40,617 nt of DNA from Pseudomonadota bacterium (GTDB taxonomy: Bacteria > Pseudomonadota > Gammaproteobacteria > Burkholderiales > Burkholderiaceae_C): assembly GCA_031119395.1 (NCBI GenBank), contig JAVHYA010000047.1, positions 1-40,617 on the forward strand. Reading direction: 5' to 3'. Below the pieces are notes generated by a model. It ran no database searches and had not been told where the DNA came from. It worked only from the letters and a program-made list of their open reading frames with translations. This document shows positions 24,355 through 32,716 of this stretch, one piece after another. Every line of letters begins with the position of its first letter. Position 1 is the stretch's first letter. The position numbers were made by a program, and so were the translations under genes.

Positions 24355-25026
24355 TCAGCGGGCCGCAGGCGATTCGGGCCGGTGCCGGGCTTTGCGACCG
24401 TCACCGGGTGCCGGGCGGTCCATCGCGGCGTCCCAGATCCCCATCGCATCCGTGACGGCCTTCTCGATGACCGCGTGCCGCACGCCATCGCGGGCGAGCG
24501 CGGAAAGTCCCTGGAAGAAGCCGTCGAGCGCGACGGACAGCGATGCCGGGTCCGTGCTGCTGCGCAGTTCGCCATTCTTGATGCCTCGCACCACGCAGGC
24601 GCGAAAGCCCGCGCGCGTGCGGCTGCGCACCTCGCGAAGCAGCTGGGTGACGGCCTGGCTGCCGGTGGAGCCGGCCTCGAGGACGCCCAGCGCGACCATG
24701 CAGCCCTTCGGGTGGCCGCTTTCGGTCTGCATCCTTGCCGAGCGCAGCAGCGCCAGGAACACGCCCTCTCGCGGCGCGAGCGTCGTGTCGTGGAGGCTGC
24801 GGGTCACCTGGCCGTAGATCGCCATGTAGCGCTCCAGCGCTTCCCTGTACAGCGCCTCCTTGGACTCGAAGGCCGCATAGAAGCTGGGCGCGGAGATGCC
24901 CCCGCCGATCGCTGCCTTGAGCTGCGACAGGGACGTCGATTCGTAGCCATGTTCCCAGAACAGGTGCATCGCCGAATCGATCGCCGCATCGCGGTCGAAC
25001 GTGCGTGGCCGACCCCGCTGAACCAT
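24355..25026 (-). CDS. TetR/AcrR-family transcriptional regulator
   Basis: The 223-residue product begins RGRPRTFDRDAAIDSAMHLF, with helix-turn-helix residues 8-55 (STSLSQLKAAIGGGISAPSFYAAFESKEALY) and a ligand-binding C-terminal domain. I placed the start at 25026 because GGAG lies six bases upstream; an ATG two codons earlier (25032) abuts the same GGAG and is less likely. It is divergent from a SnoaL-like gene and a drug exporter. Two identical 14-base palindromes in the divergent region (25160-25173 and 25232-25245) are its probable operators. TetR proteins normally repress such neighbours and release on binding a small molecule; the inducer is unknown. The AT-rich intergenic region contrasts with its surroundings. 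Confidence 0.93.
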   Translation of the reverse strand: MVQRGRPRTFDRDAAIDSAMHLFWEHGYESTSLSQLKAAIGGGISAPSFYAAFESKEALYREALERYMAIYGQVTRSLHDTTLAPREGVFLALLRSARMQTESGHPKGCMVALGVLEAGSTGSQAVTQLLREVRSRTRAGFRACVVRGIKNGELRSSTDPASLSVALDGFFQGLSALARDGVRHAVIEKAVTDAMGIWDAAMDRPAPGDGRKARHRPESPAAR

Positions 25027-25128
25027 CCACATCTCCGTCAGTCGAAATATACATACTAGTCGATACAGAATGGGCGGGCAAACCGCGCGTCGCGGCCTGC
25101 GCGGATGCCGGGTCGCTCGAGAGAGCGG

Positions 25129-25158
25129 TTGACACGCTCTTTCGCAAACCCTTATATT
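25129..25158 (+). promoter_or_regulatory. Sigma-70-type promoter of the SnoaL/exporter genes
   Basis: TTGACA (25129-25134) and TATATT (25153-25158) are separated by 18 bases. This is the best consensus promoter seen in the window. The -10 box is followed one base later by operator 1, so repressor binding would block transcription initiation. Confidence 0.7.
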
Positions 25159-25159
25159 T

Positions 25160-25173
25160 GTACCACTCGGTAC
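25160..25173. promoter_or_regulatory. TetR operator candidate 1
   Basis: GTACC-ACTC-GGTAC is a perfect inverted repeat with five-base arms, placed across the expected transcription start. The palindrome and eight flanking bases recur exactly 72 bases downstream. Confidence 0.65.
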
Positions 25174-25189
25174 GTAAATGCAGAGCAGC

Positions 25190-25220
25190 GCGGGGTCGCC
25201 GGACGAACCCCGCTTTTTTT
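25190..25220 (+). terminator. Intrinsic terminator between the two operators
   Basis: GCGGGGT (25190-25196) pairs with ACCCCGC (25207-25213) around a ten-base loop, followed directly by seven T residues. Its position after the promoter and before the SnoaL-like gene makes it an attenuator of that transcript, or a remnant of an older unit. Confidence 0.75.
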
Positions 25221-25231
25221 CCCCTATTTCT

Positions 25232-25245
25232 GTACCACTCGGTAC
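25232..25245. promoter_or_regulatory. TetR operator candidate 2
   Basis: An identical copy of GTACCACTCGGTAC, 12 bases before the SnoaL-like start codon. A T-rich stretch (CCTATTTC) precedes it, but I see no good -35 box for a second promoter. Confidence 0.6.
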
Positions 25246-25256
25246 GTAAATGACCC

Positions 25257-25730
25257 ATGTCCCAAGAACTTGAATCACGCCTCGACGCCATCGAAAGCCG
25301 CTTCGCCATCGATGCGCTGATCGCCAACTACGCCGAGGCGTTCGACACCATGAACATCGGGCTGCTGGCCACGCTCTGGCATCCCGAGTCGCGGCTGCTC
25401 CTGGGCGCGAACGGCGATTCCGAGGGCCTGGAGGCCATCCTGGCGCAAGCACGCATCAACATGGCGCGCATGCCCCACATGCATCACTGGATGGCCAATG
25501 CACTGGTCACGGTGGAGGGCGACAACGCCCACGGCCTGGTGGCGGCGGACTGTCTCTTCTACGACGTCGACCAGGGCACGCTGCAGGTCAGCGGCCAGTA
25601 CCGCGACCTCTACCAGCGGCGCGAAGGGCGCTGGGCGTTCCTGGAGCGCCGCTTCACGATGCACTACGCCACGCCGCTGCGGAACTGGCAGCCCATCATG
25701 GGAACGGAACGTTTCGGCCGTCCGGCCTGA
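25257..25730 (+). CDS. SnoaL-like / NTF2-fold protein
   Basis: The 157-residue product fits the SnoaL-like domain: an N-terminal helix pair (SRFAIDALIANYAEAFDTMN), then LATLWHPESRLLLG, and a curved sheet including HHWMANALVTVEGDNAHGLV, QVSGQYRDLYQRREGRW and FLERRFTMHY. Family members are small cone-shaped enzymes or binding proteins (dehydratases, isomerases, hydroxylase partners). No Shine-Dalgarno precedes the ATG, so translation may be weak or nearly leaderless. It is followed 23 bases later by the DHA2 exporter and faces the TetR gene, so it may modify or bind the compound that is exported. The reaction is unknown. Confidence 0.88.
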   Translation: MSQELESRLDAIESRFAIDALIANYAEAFDTMNIGLLATLWHPESRLLLGANGDSEGLEAILAQARINMARMPHMHHWMANALVTVEGDNAHGLVAADCLFYDVDQGTLQVSGQYRDLYQRREGRWAFLERRFTMHYATPLRNWQPIMGTERFGRPA

Positions 25731-25753
25731 CGCGCTCTGCTGCGGGCGAGACC

Positions 25754-27190
25754 ATGCATACGACAAGCTCCTCCACGCGTCGATGGTCGGCGTTCGCGGT
25801 GTTGCTGGTGGGCGCATTCCTGCCCCCGCTGGACTTCTTCATCGTGAACGTCGCCCTGCCGTCCATCCAGGGCACGCTGCACACCAGCGCGGCCGAACTG
25901 CAACTCGTCATCTCCGGGTACGCCGCGGCCTACGCGGTCTTCCTCATCACCGGCGGGCGGCTGGGCGATCTCTTCGGCCGGCGCAGGATCTTCCTGATCG
26001 GCGTCACCGGCTTCGGCGTGACGTCGGTGATCTGCGGACTCGCACCTTCACCCGCCGTCCTGATCCTCGGGCGCGTTCTGCAGGGGCTGAGTGCCGCCGC
26101 CATGGCGCCGCAGGGGCTGGCCTCCATCCACGCCCTGTTCCCGGAGAAGGAACGCGCACGCGCGCTGGGCCTCTACGGCGCCGCGGTGGGGCTGGCCGCC
26201 GTCGCCGCACAGGCGCTCGGGGGCGCGCTGATCTCCGCGGACATCTTCCACCTGGCGTGGCGCGTGGTCTTTCTCATCAACCTGCCCGTCGTCGCCGCCG
26301 TCCTGGTCTTCGGGCTGCCCTTGTTGCCCGACGTGCGCGGTGACAGCCCGGCCCCCGTGGACCGGATCGGCGTGCTGCTGTGCGCGCTGACGCTGGGCTT
26401 GCTCATCGTGCCCCTGGTCGAGGGGCGGGAGCGGGGCTGGCCATGGTGGGCCTGCGCCATGCTGGTCGTATGCCCCCTGGCCGGGGCCGCCTTCGTTCGG
26501 TACGAGCAGGCCCACGCCCGCCGGGGCGGCACGCCCCTGATCAGCGTGGACCTGGTCCGCCGGCCCGGCCTGATGAGCGGGCTCACCGGTGTTCTCTTCT
26601 TCTACGTCGTCTCCGCCTTCTTCCTCACGTTCTCGGTCTACCTCCAGTCGGCACTCGGCATGGGCCCGTTGGAGACGGGGCTGGTATTCCTGCCCTTCGG
26701 GGTCGGTGCCTTCATCGGGCCGCTGACGACACCGATGGCCATCCGCCTCTTCGGCGACCGGGTCCCGGCCATGGGCATGATGATCGAGGTCGCCGGCTGT
26801 GCACTGCTCGCCACCCTGGTGGCCGGGGCGCCCGGGCAGATGCCGGCGCAGTGGCCGCTGGTCGGGGCGGTCGCGCTCCTGGGATTCGGCCAGGGATGGG
26901 CGCTGCCGACGCTGGTCCGCTCGGTGATCGATCGCGCGCCGGCGACCGGTTCCGGAATGATCGCGGGCATCACGAATTCGGCGTTGCAGCTCAGCGCCGC
27001 ACTGGGTGTCGCGGTCATCGGCGGCGTGTTCTTCAGCGTCGCAGGGACCTCCCCGGATCCGCTGAGCCTGGCCCGGGCACTGGTCGTCGCCATGACATGC
27101 GTCGGCGCCAGCCTGACCGTGGCCGCCGTCCTGTCCGTCGCCGCCTCGAGATCGGGCATCCATGCCGCGGCAACGGCCGCGCCGCGTTGA
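25754..27190 (+). CDS. MFS drug exporter, DHA2 (EmrB/QacA-like, 14 helices)
   Basis: The 478-residue product is an inner-membrane drug:H+ antiporter. Helix 1 has the DHA2 pattern LPPLDFFIVNVALPSIQ. Motif A is GGRLGDLFGRRRIFL, motif B lies around ILGRVLQGLSAAAMAPQGLA, and motif C is replaced by AAVGLAAVAAQALGGAL. Two extra central helices (about 200-250) bring the total to 14. It is co-directional with the SnoaL-like gene and probably repressed by the divergent TetR protein. Such modules usually expel a toxic or signalling small molecule. The substrate is unknown. Confidence 0.93.
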   Translation: MHTTSSSTRRWSAFAVLLVGAFLPPLDFFIVNVALPSIQGTLHTSAAELQLVISGYAAAYAVFLITGGRLGDLFGRRRIFLIGVTGFGVTSVICGLAPSPAVLILGRVLQGLSAAAMAPQGLASIHALFPEKERARALGLYGAAVGLAAVAAQALGGALISADIFHLAWRVVFLINLPVVAAVLVFGLPLLPDVRGDSPAPVDRIGVLLCALTLGLLIVPLVEGRERGWPWWACAMLVVCPLAGAAFVRYEQAHARRGGTPLISVDLVRRPGLMSGLTGVLFFYVVSAFFLTFSVYLQSALGMGPLETGLVFLPFGVGAFIGPLTTPMAIRLFGDRVPAMGMMIEVAGCALLATLVAGAPGQMPAQWPLVGAVALLGFGQGWALPTLVRSVIDRAPATGSGMIAGITNSALQLSAALGVAVIGGVFFSVAGTSPDPLSLARALVVAMTCVGASLTVAAVLSVAASRSGIHAAATAAPR

Positions 27191-27334
27191 GTCCGGCCCC
27201 TGCCGCCCGCGGCGGGTGGAACGCCTCGACGCTCGTTCCCGCGGCAGGCGCGGCGACCCGGTGGCCAGCCGCACCGGCCGGGCGCTGCGGCGGCGCGCGC
27301 CGCGTGGCGCAGACCGTCGCTCCGACGGCTGCGC

Positions 27335-27838
27335 TCAGGCCAGGCTGGCGATCGGCACCGTCGCCTCCTTCAGCACGCGCAGCACGAAATGCGACTTGCT
27401 GTGCCGGATGCCGGGGATCTTGTAGAGCTTCTCGCGCAGCAGCCGCTCGTAGTCGCGCGTGTCGCGCACGGCGATGCGGATGTAGTAGTCGTAGTCGCCC
27501 GAGACGAGGTAGGCCTCCTGGATCTCGGGAATGGTCGCCAGCACGCGGCCGAAGTCGTACAGGGTCTCGTCGGTGTGGCTCTCGAGCGTGACCTGGACGA
27601 TGACCGAATCCTGGTAGCCCAGCTTGCCGGCGTCGACGTCGACCGTGTAGCGCTTGATGACGCCCTCGGCCTCCAGCCGCTTGATGCGGCCCCAGCAGGT
27701 GGTGGCCGAGAGGCCGACCTCGGCGCCGATCTCCTGCAGGGTGCGACGCGAGTCGGCCAGCAGGATGCGCAGGATCGCCATGTCGGTCTTGTCGAAATGA
27801 TCTTCGGCCGAAGCGTCGGTTTTCCGATGGTTCTTCAT
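27335..27838 (-). CDS. Lrp/AsnC-family transcriptional regulator
   Basis: The 167-residue product has a helix-turn-helix at about residues 17-75 (DKTDMAILRILLADSRRTLQ, EIGAEVGLSATTCWGRIKRL) and a RAM ligand-binding domain at 85-160 (VTLESHTDETLYDFGRVLAT, YLVSGDYDYYIRIAV). This is the usual length and layout for feast/famine regulators that sense amino acids. It is divergent from the acetolactate-synthase-type gene. The gap holds a TTCGAAATTGCGAA dyad that could be its site, so regulation of that gene by a branched-chain amino acid is plausible. No Shine-Dalgarno is clear at the chosen ATG. Confidence 0.94.
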   Translation of the reverse strand: MKNHRKTDASAEDHFDKTDMAILRILLADSRRTLQEIGAEVGLSATTCWGRIKRLEAEGVIKRYTVDVDAGKLGYQDSVIVQVTLESHTDETLYDFGRVLATIPEIQEAYLVSGDYDYYIRIAVRDTRDYERLLREKLYKIPGIRHSKSHFVLRVLKEATVPIASLA

Positions 27839-27854
27839 ATCTGAAGGCTATTTG

Positions 27855-27868
27855 TTCGAAATTGCGAA
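27855..27868. promoter_or_regulatory. Candidate Lrp-type operator
   Basis: TTCGAAATTGCGAA is a nearly perfect dyad (12 of 14 positions symmetric) with an A/T centre, the style of Lrp/AsnC sites. It lies in the short divergent gap between the Lrp gene and the acetolactate-synthase-type gene. Confidence 0.42.
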
Positions 27869-27963
27869 GCACATTCTGCGCTGATCGCTGAAAAATCGGT
27901 GCCATGAACACCGAAGCGCTCCTCGACCTGCCCGCGCCCCACGAACCCGCCCCGGAGGCCGCC

Positions 27964-29706
27964 ATGCCGATGCCCCCGGCCCGCGTGCCGCGCAACGGCG
28001 CCGAGGCCCTGCTCGACACGCTGGTGGCCTGCGGCGTCGACACCCTGTTCGGCTACCCGGGCGGCGCGGCGCTGCCGCTGTACGACGCCCTGCACGGCGA
28101 GCCGCGGCTTCGCCATGTGCTGGTGCGCCACGAGCAGGCGGCCGTGCATGCGGCCGAGGGCTATGCGCGCAGCACCGGCCGCGTGGGCGTGGTGCTGGTC
28201 ACCTCGGGCCCGGGCGTGGGCAACACCATCACCGGCCTGCTGGACGCGATGAGCGACTCGGTGCCGGTGCTGTGCATCAGCGGCCAGGTCGCGACCGCGG
28301 TGATCGGCACCAACGCCTTCCAGGAAAGCGATGCACTGGGCATGTCGCGCCCGGTGACGAAGTGGAACGTGCAGCCGCGCCGTGCCTCGGAGCTGCCGGG
28401 CGCGGTGCGTCGCGCGCTGGCGATCGCGGGCGGCGGCCGGCCGGGGCCGGTGCTCATCGACGTGCCCAAGGACGTGCAACTGGCCCGCCTCGACGCGGCT
28501 GCCGAGCCCGCGGCCGAGCGGGTGCCTGCGGCATTGCGGCCGCCCGTGCGCGCCAGCCTGCAACGCGCGGCCGACCTCATCGCCTCGGCGCGCCGGCCCG
28601 TGTTCTACGGCGGCGGTGGCCTGGTCAACGCCGGGCCGGCCGCCTGCGAGGCCTTCACGCGGCTCGTGCGGCAGGTGGGGGCGCCGTGCACCCTCACGCT
28701 GATGGGCCTGGGCGCCTTCCCGGCCTCCGACCCGCAGTTCGTCGGCATGCTGGGCATGCACGGCACGCTGGAGGCGAACCTGGCCATGCACGAGGCCGAC
28801 CTGGTGGTCAACGTCGGCGCGCGCTTCGACGACCGCGTGACCGGCAAGCTCGACGAGTTCTGCCCCCACGCCCGCAAGATCCATGTCGACATCGACCCCA
28901 GCAGCATCCACCGGACGGTCAAGGTCGACGTGCCCATCGTCGGCGACTGCGGCCAGGTGCTGGACGCGCTGCTCGCCATGCAGGACCTGGCGGGCCTTCC
29001 CGCCGCGCGCCTCGCGCCATGGTGGGCGCGCGTGGAGCGCTGGCGCGCCGAGCGCTGCCTGGACTTCGTGCCGCGCGCGGCCGAGATCCTGCCGCAGCAG
29101 CTCATGGCGGCGCTGCAGGCGCATCTGGCCGGGCGCGATGCCATCGTCTCCACCGACGTCGGCCAGCACCAGATGTGGGCCGCGCAGTACCTGCGCTTCG
29201 AGCGGCCGCGCCGCTGGCTCACCTCCGGCGGCGCCGGCACCATGGGCTACGGATTGCCCGCGGCCATCGGCGCGCAGATCGCGCACCCCGAAGCGCTGAC
29301 CGTCTGCGTGAGCGGCGATGCCTCGGTGCTCATGAACATCCAGGAGCTCTCGACCGCCGTGCAGCACCGCGCGCCGGTCAAGCTGGTGCTGTCGAACAAC
29401 GGCTACATGGGCATGGTGCGCCAGTGGCAGGAGCTGAACCACGGCAACCGCCTGAGCCACAGCTGGAACGAGGCGCTGCCCGACTTCGTGGCCCTGGCGC
29501 GCGCCTTCGGCTGGGGCGCGCGGCGCGTGAGCGATCCGGCCGAACTCGACGGGGCGCTGGCCGAATGCCTGGCGTCGCCCGGCCCCTTCTTCCTGGACGT
29601 GCAGGTGGCGGCGCAGGAGAACTGCTTCCCCATGATGCCGGCCGGGCAGGGGCACCACCGCGTGATGCTGGGCAAGGACCGGTGGTACGAGCCGCCCTCG
29701 ACCTGA
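27964..29706 (+). CDS. ilvB: Acetolactate-synthase-type large subunit (TPP enzyme), no small subunit nearby
   Basis: The product condenses 2-oxo acids using thiamine diphosphate, by family. From the upstream ATG at 27904 it would be 600 residues. I prefer 27964 (580 residues) because GGAGG sits five bases ahead and family similarity starts there. The catalytic Glu is in [19 protein letters not shown]. The FAD/oxo-acid region is [19 protein letters not shown], and the TPP motif [13 protein letters not shown] reads GDA instead of the usual GDG. The herbicide-site Trp is kept (MVRQWQEL). The [20 protein letters not shown] stretch resembles alphaproteobacterial IlvB proteins as I recall them. No ilvN/ilvH regulatory subunit follows, so it is probably an accessory copy. 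Confidence 0.92.
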   Translation: MPMPPARVPRNGAEALLDTLVACGVDTLFGYPGGAALPLYDALHGEPRLRHVLVRHEQAAVHAAEGYARSTGRVGVVLVTSGPGVGNTITGLLDAMSDSVPVLCISGQVATAVIGTNAFQESDALGMSRPVTKWNVQPRRASELPGAVRRALAIAGGGRPGPVLIDVPKDVQLARLDAAAEPAAERVPAALRPPVRASLQRAADLIASARRPVFYGGGGLVNAGPAACEAFTRLVRQVGAPCTLTLMGLGAFPASDPQFVGMLGMHGTLEANLAMHEADLVVNVGARFDDRVTGKLDEFCPHARKIHVDIDPSSIHRTVKVDVPIVGDCGQVLDALLAMQDLAGLPAARLAPWWARVERWRAERCLDFVPRAAEILPQQLMAALQAHLAGRDAIVSTDVGQHQMWAAQYLRFERPRRWLTSGGAGTMGYGLPAAIGAQIAHPEALTVCVSGDASVLMNIQELSTAVQHRAPVKLVLSNNGYMGMVRQWQELNHGNRLSHSWNEALPDFVALARAFGWGARRVSDPAELDGALAECLASPGPFFLDVQVAAQENCFPMMPAGQGHHRVMLGKDRWYEPPST

Positions 29707-29808
29707 CCGCCGCGCACGCGGCGCCCGGCGCGATGTCCGGCGATTCGCCGCTCGCACCGGTTCCAATGCGGCATCGGCTCCCGCGTCACCATCGAAAGGA
29801 CTTCGCCC

Positions 29809-30558
29809 ATGAGCGTCTCACCCGGCACCGTGCTCATCACCGGCGGCAGCCGCGGCATCGGCGCCGCCACCGCGCGGCTCGCGGCGCAGCGCGGGCTCGA
29901 TGTCTGCTTCACCTACGCCGAGCGGCACGAGGCCGCGCAGCAGGTGGTGGCGCAGGTGCAGCAGCTCGGCCGCGTGGCGCATGCGATCCAGGCCGATGCC
30001 GGCGATGCGCAGGCCATGGCCACGCTGCTCGACCGGCTGCCGCCGCTGCGTTCGCCGCTCACCGCGCTGGTCAACAACACGGGCGTGACCGGGCCGCTGG
30101 GGCCGTTCGTCGGGCAGGACGTGGCCACCTTGCGCCGCGTGCTCGACGTCAACGTGCTGGGCCTCATGGTGCTGACGCAGCAGGTGGTGCGGCGCTGGCA
30201 GGCCGAGGGGACGGCGGGCGCCGTCGTCAACGTGTCGTCCATCGCGGCCAGCCTGGGCGCGCCGGGCGAGTACGTGCACTACGCCGCCAGCAAGGCCGCG
30301 GTCGAGGCCTTCACCGTGGGGCTGGCGAAGGAGCTGGCCGGGCAGGGGATTCGCATCAACGCGGTGTCGCCCGGCACCACGCTGACCGAGATCCACGCCA
30401 CCGCCGGCGAGCCGGGGCGGCCGCAGCGCGTGGCGGCGCGAATCCCCATGCAGCGGCCGGGCGAGGCCGAGGAGATCGCGCAGGCGATCGTGTGGATGCT
30501 GTCGCCCGAAGCCTCGTACGTGACCGGCGCGACGCTCAAGGTGGCGGGCGGCCTGTGA
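29809..30558 (+). CDS. SDR-family oxidoreductase (FabG-like)
   Basis: The 249-residue product is a classical short-chain dehydrogenase. The cofactor loop is TGGSRGIG (11-18), followed by the NNTG variant of NNAG (89-92), catalytic Ser in NVSSIAAS (143/144), and YxxxK at Y158/K162 (YVHYAASKAA). SPGTTLTEIHA follows the active site. FTYAERHEAA after strand 2 lacks an acidic residue at the key position, which favours NADPH. AAAGGA lies eight bases before the ATG. It follows the acetolactate-synthase-type gene by about 100 bases in the same direction and could reduce its product or a derived ketone. That link is inference only. Confidence 0.92.
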   Translation: MSVSPGTVLITGGSRGIGAATARLAAQRGLDVCFTYAERHEAAQQVVAQVQQLGRVAHAIQADAGDAQAMATLLDRLPPLRSPLTALVNNTGVTGPLGPFVGQDVATLRRVLDVNVLGLMVLTQQVVRRWQAEGTAGAVVNVSSIAASLGAPGEYVHYAASKAAVEAFTVGLAKELAGQGIRINAVSPGTTLTEIHATAGEPGRPQRVAARIPMQRPGEAEEIAQAIVWMLSPEASYVTGATLKVAGGL

Positions 30559-30562
30559 GCCG

Positions 30563-31510
30563 CTAGAAGCCCGGCACCGGGTTGCGCCCACGCACGAGCA
30601 CATACCCGCCGTCCTGCCACGCGTACACGGCCTGCTCGTCGATGCGCGTCACGCGGGAGCGCGCCGCGGGCCGGCCTTCGGTGGTGCGCGCGCCGCGAAA
30701 GCTCAGGGTCAGCGCGCCGGGCGCGTCGTCCCGTACACCCTGGGCGAAGCGCGGCGTGCCTTCGATGTCGAAGCACGCATCGCGCGGCCCACCGGCGGCA
30801 CGCCCGCGCCGGCCGCCGGCGAGGATCGCCTCGCAGGCCTCCAGGGCGCCGGTGTTCGACGCCGAGAGCGCGACGCCGTCGAGCACCTTGCGCACGCCGG
30901 CGGGCTGCAGTTCCCAGGCCGACAGCCAGCTGCCGCAGTGGCCTTGCCAGCAACTGCCGTAGGTGGCGCCGAGCACCAGCCGCGAGGGGGCGACGCGGTG
31001 CACCGTCGTCTCGCCGAAGCTGCCCATGAAGCCGAGGTAGTCGACGGCGTCCTGCCGTTGCGCGAGCACCCAGCCCTCGCCCTGGCGGTCGAACGAATAG
31101 GCGCCGAGCCAGGCACCGGACACGTGTGCATCGAGTGGATGCCCCTGGCCGTCCAGCGGCACGGTCTCGGTCAGCAGCACGGCGCGGCTGTCCGACAGGC
31201 GCACCACCTCGCGCGGCGTCACGCGGGCGGCGGTCGGCTTCGCGCTGCCCGGCACGGGGCGGCTGTCGTCGCCGAGTTCGGGCAGGGCAGGCTGGCCCAC
31301 GCGGCCGGTGTCGCTGTCCTGCCAGCCTGGAAAGGCCAGCGGCATCAGGTCCTGGCGGCGCAACGAGGGGCTGCGAGCGGCTGCCTTCGGCGGCGCGGCC
31401 TGGCCCGCGGCAGCGGCCGCCGGTGTCGATGCCTCTTCGCGCGAGCAGGCGGCGAGCAGCAGCGCAAGGCCGACGGCGGCGCCCGCACGGGCGATGGGAA
31501 GAGGGCGCAT
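30563..31510 (-). CDS. Lipoprotein of unknown function
   Basis: The 315-residue product has a lipoprotein signal with lipobox LLAAC (C22), then an Ala/Pro-rich spacer to about residue 50. The body contains GWQDSDTGRVGQPALPELGD, a beta-rich stretch VSGAWLGAYSFDRQGEGWVL, and paired cysteines in GSCWQGHCGSW and ALEACEAIL/RDACFDIEG, which probably form disulfides in the periplasm. The C-terminal ~50 residues (SRVTRIDEQAVYAWQDGGYV) are also beta-like. I do not recognise a family. It converges on the SDR gene with four bases between stops, and its promoter faces that of the nitronate-monooxygenase-like gene. Confidence 0.85.
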   Translation of the reverse strand: MRPLPIARAGAAVGLALLLAACSREEASTPAAAAAGQAAPPKAAARSPSLRRQDLMPLAFPGWQDSDTGRVGQPALPELGDDSRPVPGSAKPTAARVTPREVVRLSDSRAVLLTETVPLDGQGHPLDAHVSGAWLGAYSFDRQGEGWVLAQRQDAVDYLGFMGSFGETTVHRVAPSRLVLGATYGSCWQGHCGSWLSAWELQPAGVRKVLDGVALSASNTGALEACEAILAGGRRGRAAGGPRDACFDIEGTPRFAQGVRDDAPGALTLSFRGARTTEGRPAARSRVTRIDEQAVYAWQDGGYVLVRGRNPVPGF

Positions 31511-31619
31511 GGCTGCATTGTGCGGGGCCTTGCCGGGGGAGGGCGGCCGGATGCCCCTGCCGCGGCCGGGGCGCGCACCGGACCGCACAATGCGGCCCAC
31601 CGAGATTCGAGGACGAACC

Positions 31620-32681
31620 ATGGCCGACGCTTCCCTCGCCCGCCTGCTGGGCACCGAACTGCCATTGATCCAGGCGCCCATGGCCGGCGTGCAGGGCAGT
31701 GCGCTCGCCATCGCCGTGAGCAACGCGGGCGCCCTGGGCTCGCTGCCCGGTGCCATGCTCGGGGCCGACGCGCTGCGCGCCGAGATCGAGGCGATCCGCG
31801 CCGCGGTCGGCGGCCGGCCCTACAACCTCAACTTCTTCTGCCACACGCCGCCGGTGCCCGACGCCGCGCGCGAGGCGGCCTGGCGCGAGGCCCTCGCACC
31901 CTACTACCGCGAACACGACATCGATCCCGCGAAGATCGCGCCGGGCCCGGGCCGCAACCCCTTCACGGCCGAGACGGCCGATCTGCTCGAGCCGGTGCGC
32001 CCGCCGGTGGTGAGCTTCCATTTCGGGCTGCCCGACGCGGCGTTGCTGGACCGTGTGCGCAGCTGGGGCGCCAAGGTGCTGGCCTCGGCCACCACGGTCG
32101 AGGAGGGCCTGTGGCTGCAGGCGCGCGGGGTCGATGCCGTGATCGCGCAGGGGCTCGAAGCCGGCGGCCACCGCGGCCACTTCCTCTCGCCCGACCTCAC
32201 CCGGCAGCCGGGCCTCTTCGCGCTGCTGCCGCAGCTGGTGGCCGCGCTCGATGTGCCGGTGATCGCCGCGGGCGGCATCGCCGATGCGCAGGGCGTGGCG
32301 GCGGCCATGGCCCTGGGCGCCGCGGGCGTGCAGGTGGGCACGGCCTACCTGCTGTGCCCCGAGGCGACGACCAGCGCCATCCATCGTGCCGCGTTGCAGA
32401 GCGATGCGGCGCGCCACACGGCCCTGACGAATCTGTTCACGGGTCGCCCGGCGCGCGGCATCGTCAACCGCGTGATGCGCGAGCTCGGTCCGCTGAGCGC
32501 GGCCGCGCCCGAGTTCCCGCTCGCCACCTCGGCCATCGCGCCGCTGCGGGCCAAGGCCGAAGCCGCCGGCAGCGGCGACTTCACGCCGCTGTGGTCGGGC
32601 CAGAATGCGAGCGGCTGCCGCGCGGTTCCCGCGGCCGAACTCACCCGTGCGCTCGCACGCGGCTTGGCGGCCGCGCACTGA
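31620..32681 (+). CDS. Nitronate monooxygenase-like FMN enzyme
   Basis: The 353-residue product belongs to the 2-nitropropane dioxygenase/nitronate monooxygenase family of FMN TIM barrels. Signatures are LPLIQAPMAGVQGSALAIAV (start), NLNFFCHTPP, VSFHFGLPD, the FMN/His loop GLEAGGHRGH, the phosphate-binding IAAGGIAD and GAAGVQVGTAYL. Family members oxidise alkyl nitronates (such as propionate-3-nitronate) or act as enoyl reductases. GAGGACGAACC lies before the ATG. An esterase gene follows 36 bases later, so the two may be co-transcribed. The physiological substrate is uncertain. Confidence 0.9.
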   Translation: MADASLARLLGTELPLIQAPMAGVQGSALAIAVSNAGALGSLPGAMLGADALRAEIEAIRAAVGGRPYNLNFFCHTPPVPDAAREAAWREALAPYYREHDIDPAKIAPGPGRNPFTAETADLLEPVRPPVVSFHFGLPDAALLDRVRSWGAKVLASATTVEEGLWLQARGVDAVIAQGLEAGGHRGHFLSPDLTRQPGLFALLPQLVAALDVPVIAAGGIADAQGVAAAMALGAAGVQVGTAYLLCPEATTSAIHRAALQSDAARHTALTNLFTGRPARGIVNRVMRELGPLSAAAPEFPLATSAIAPLRAKAEAAGSGDFTPLWSGQNASGCRAVPAAELTRALARGLAAAH

Positions 32682-32716
32682 ATCCACTTCCACCCGCCCT
32701 GCGTATCCGATCGACG

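Noticed and set aside
27904-27963. Upstream ATG for the acetolactate-synthase-type gene.
   Set aside because: It has no ribosome site, while the ATG at 27964 has GGAGG at ideal distance. The extra 20 residues do not resemble the family. It cannot be fully excluded.
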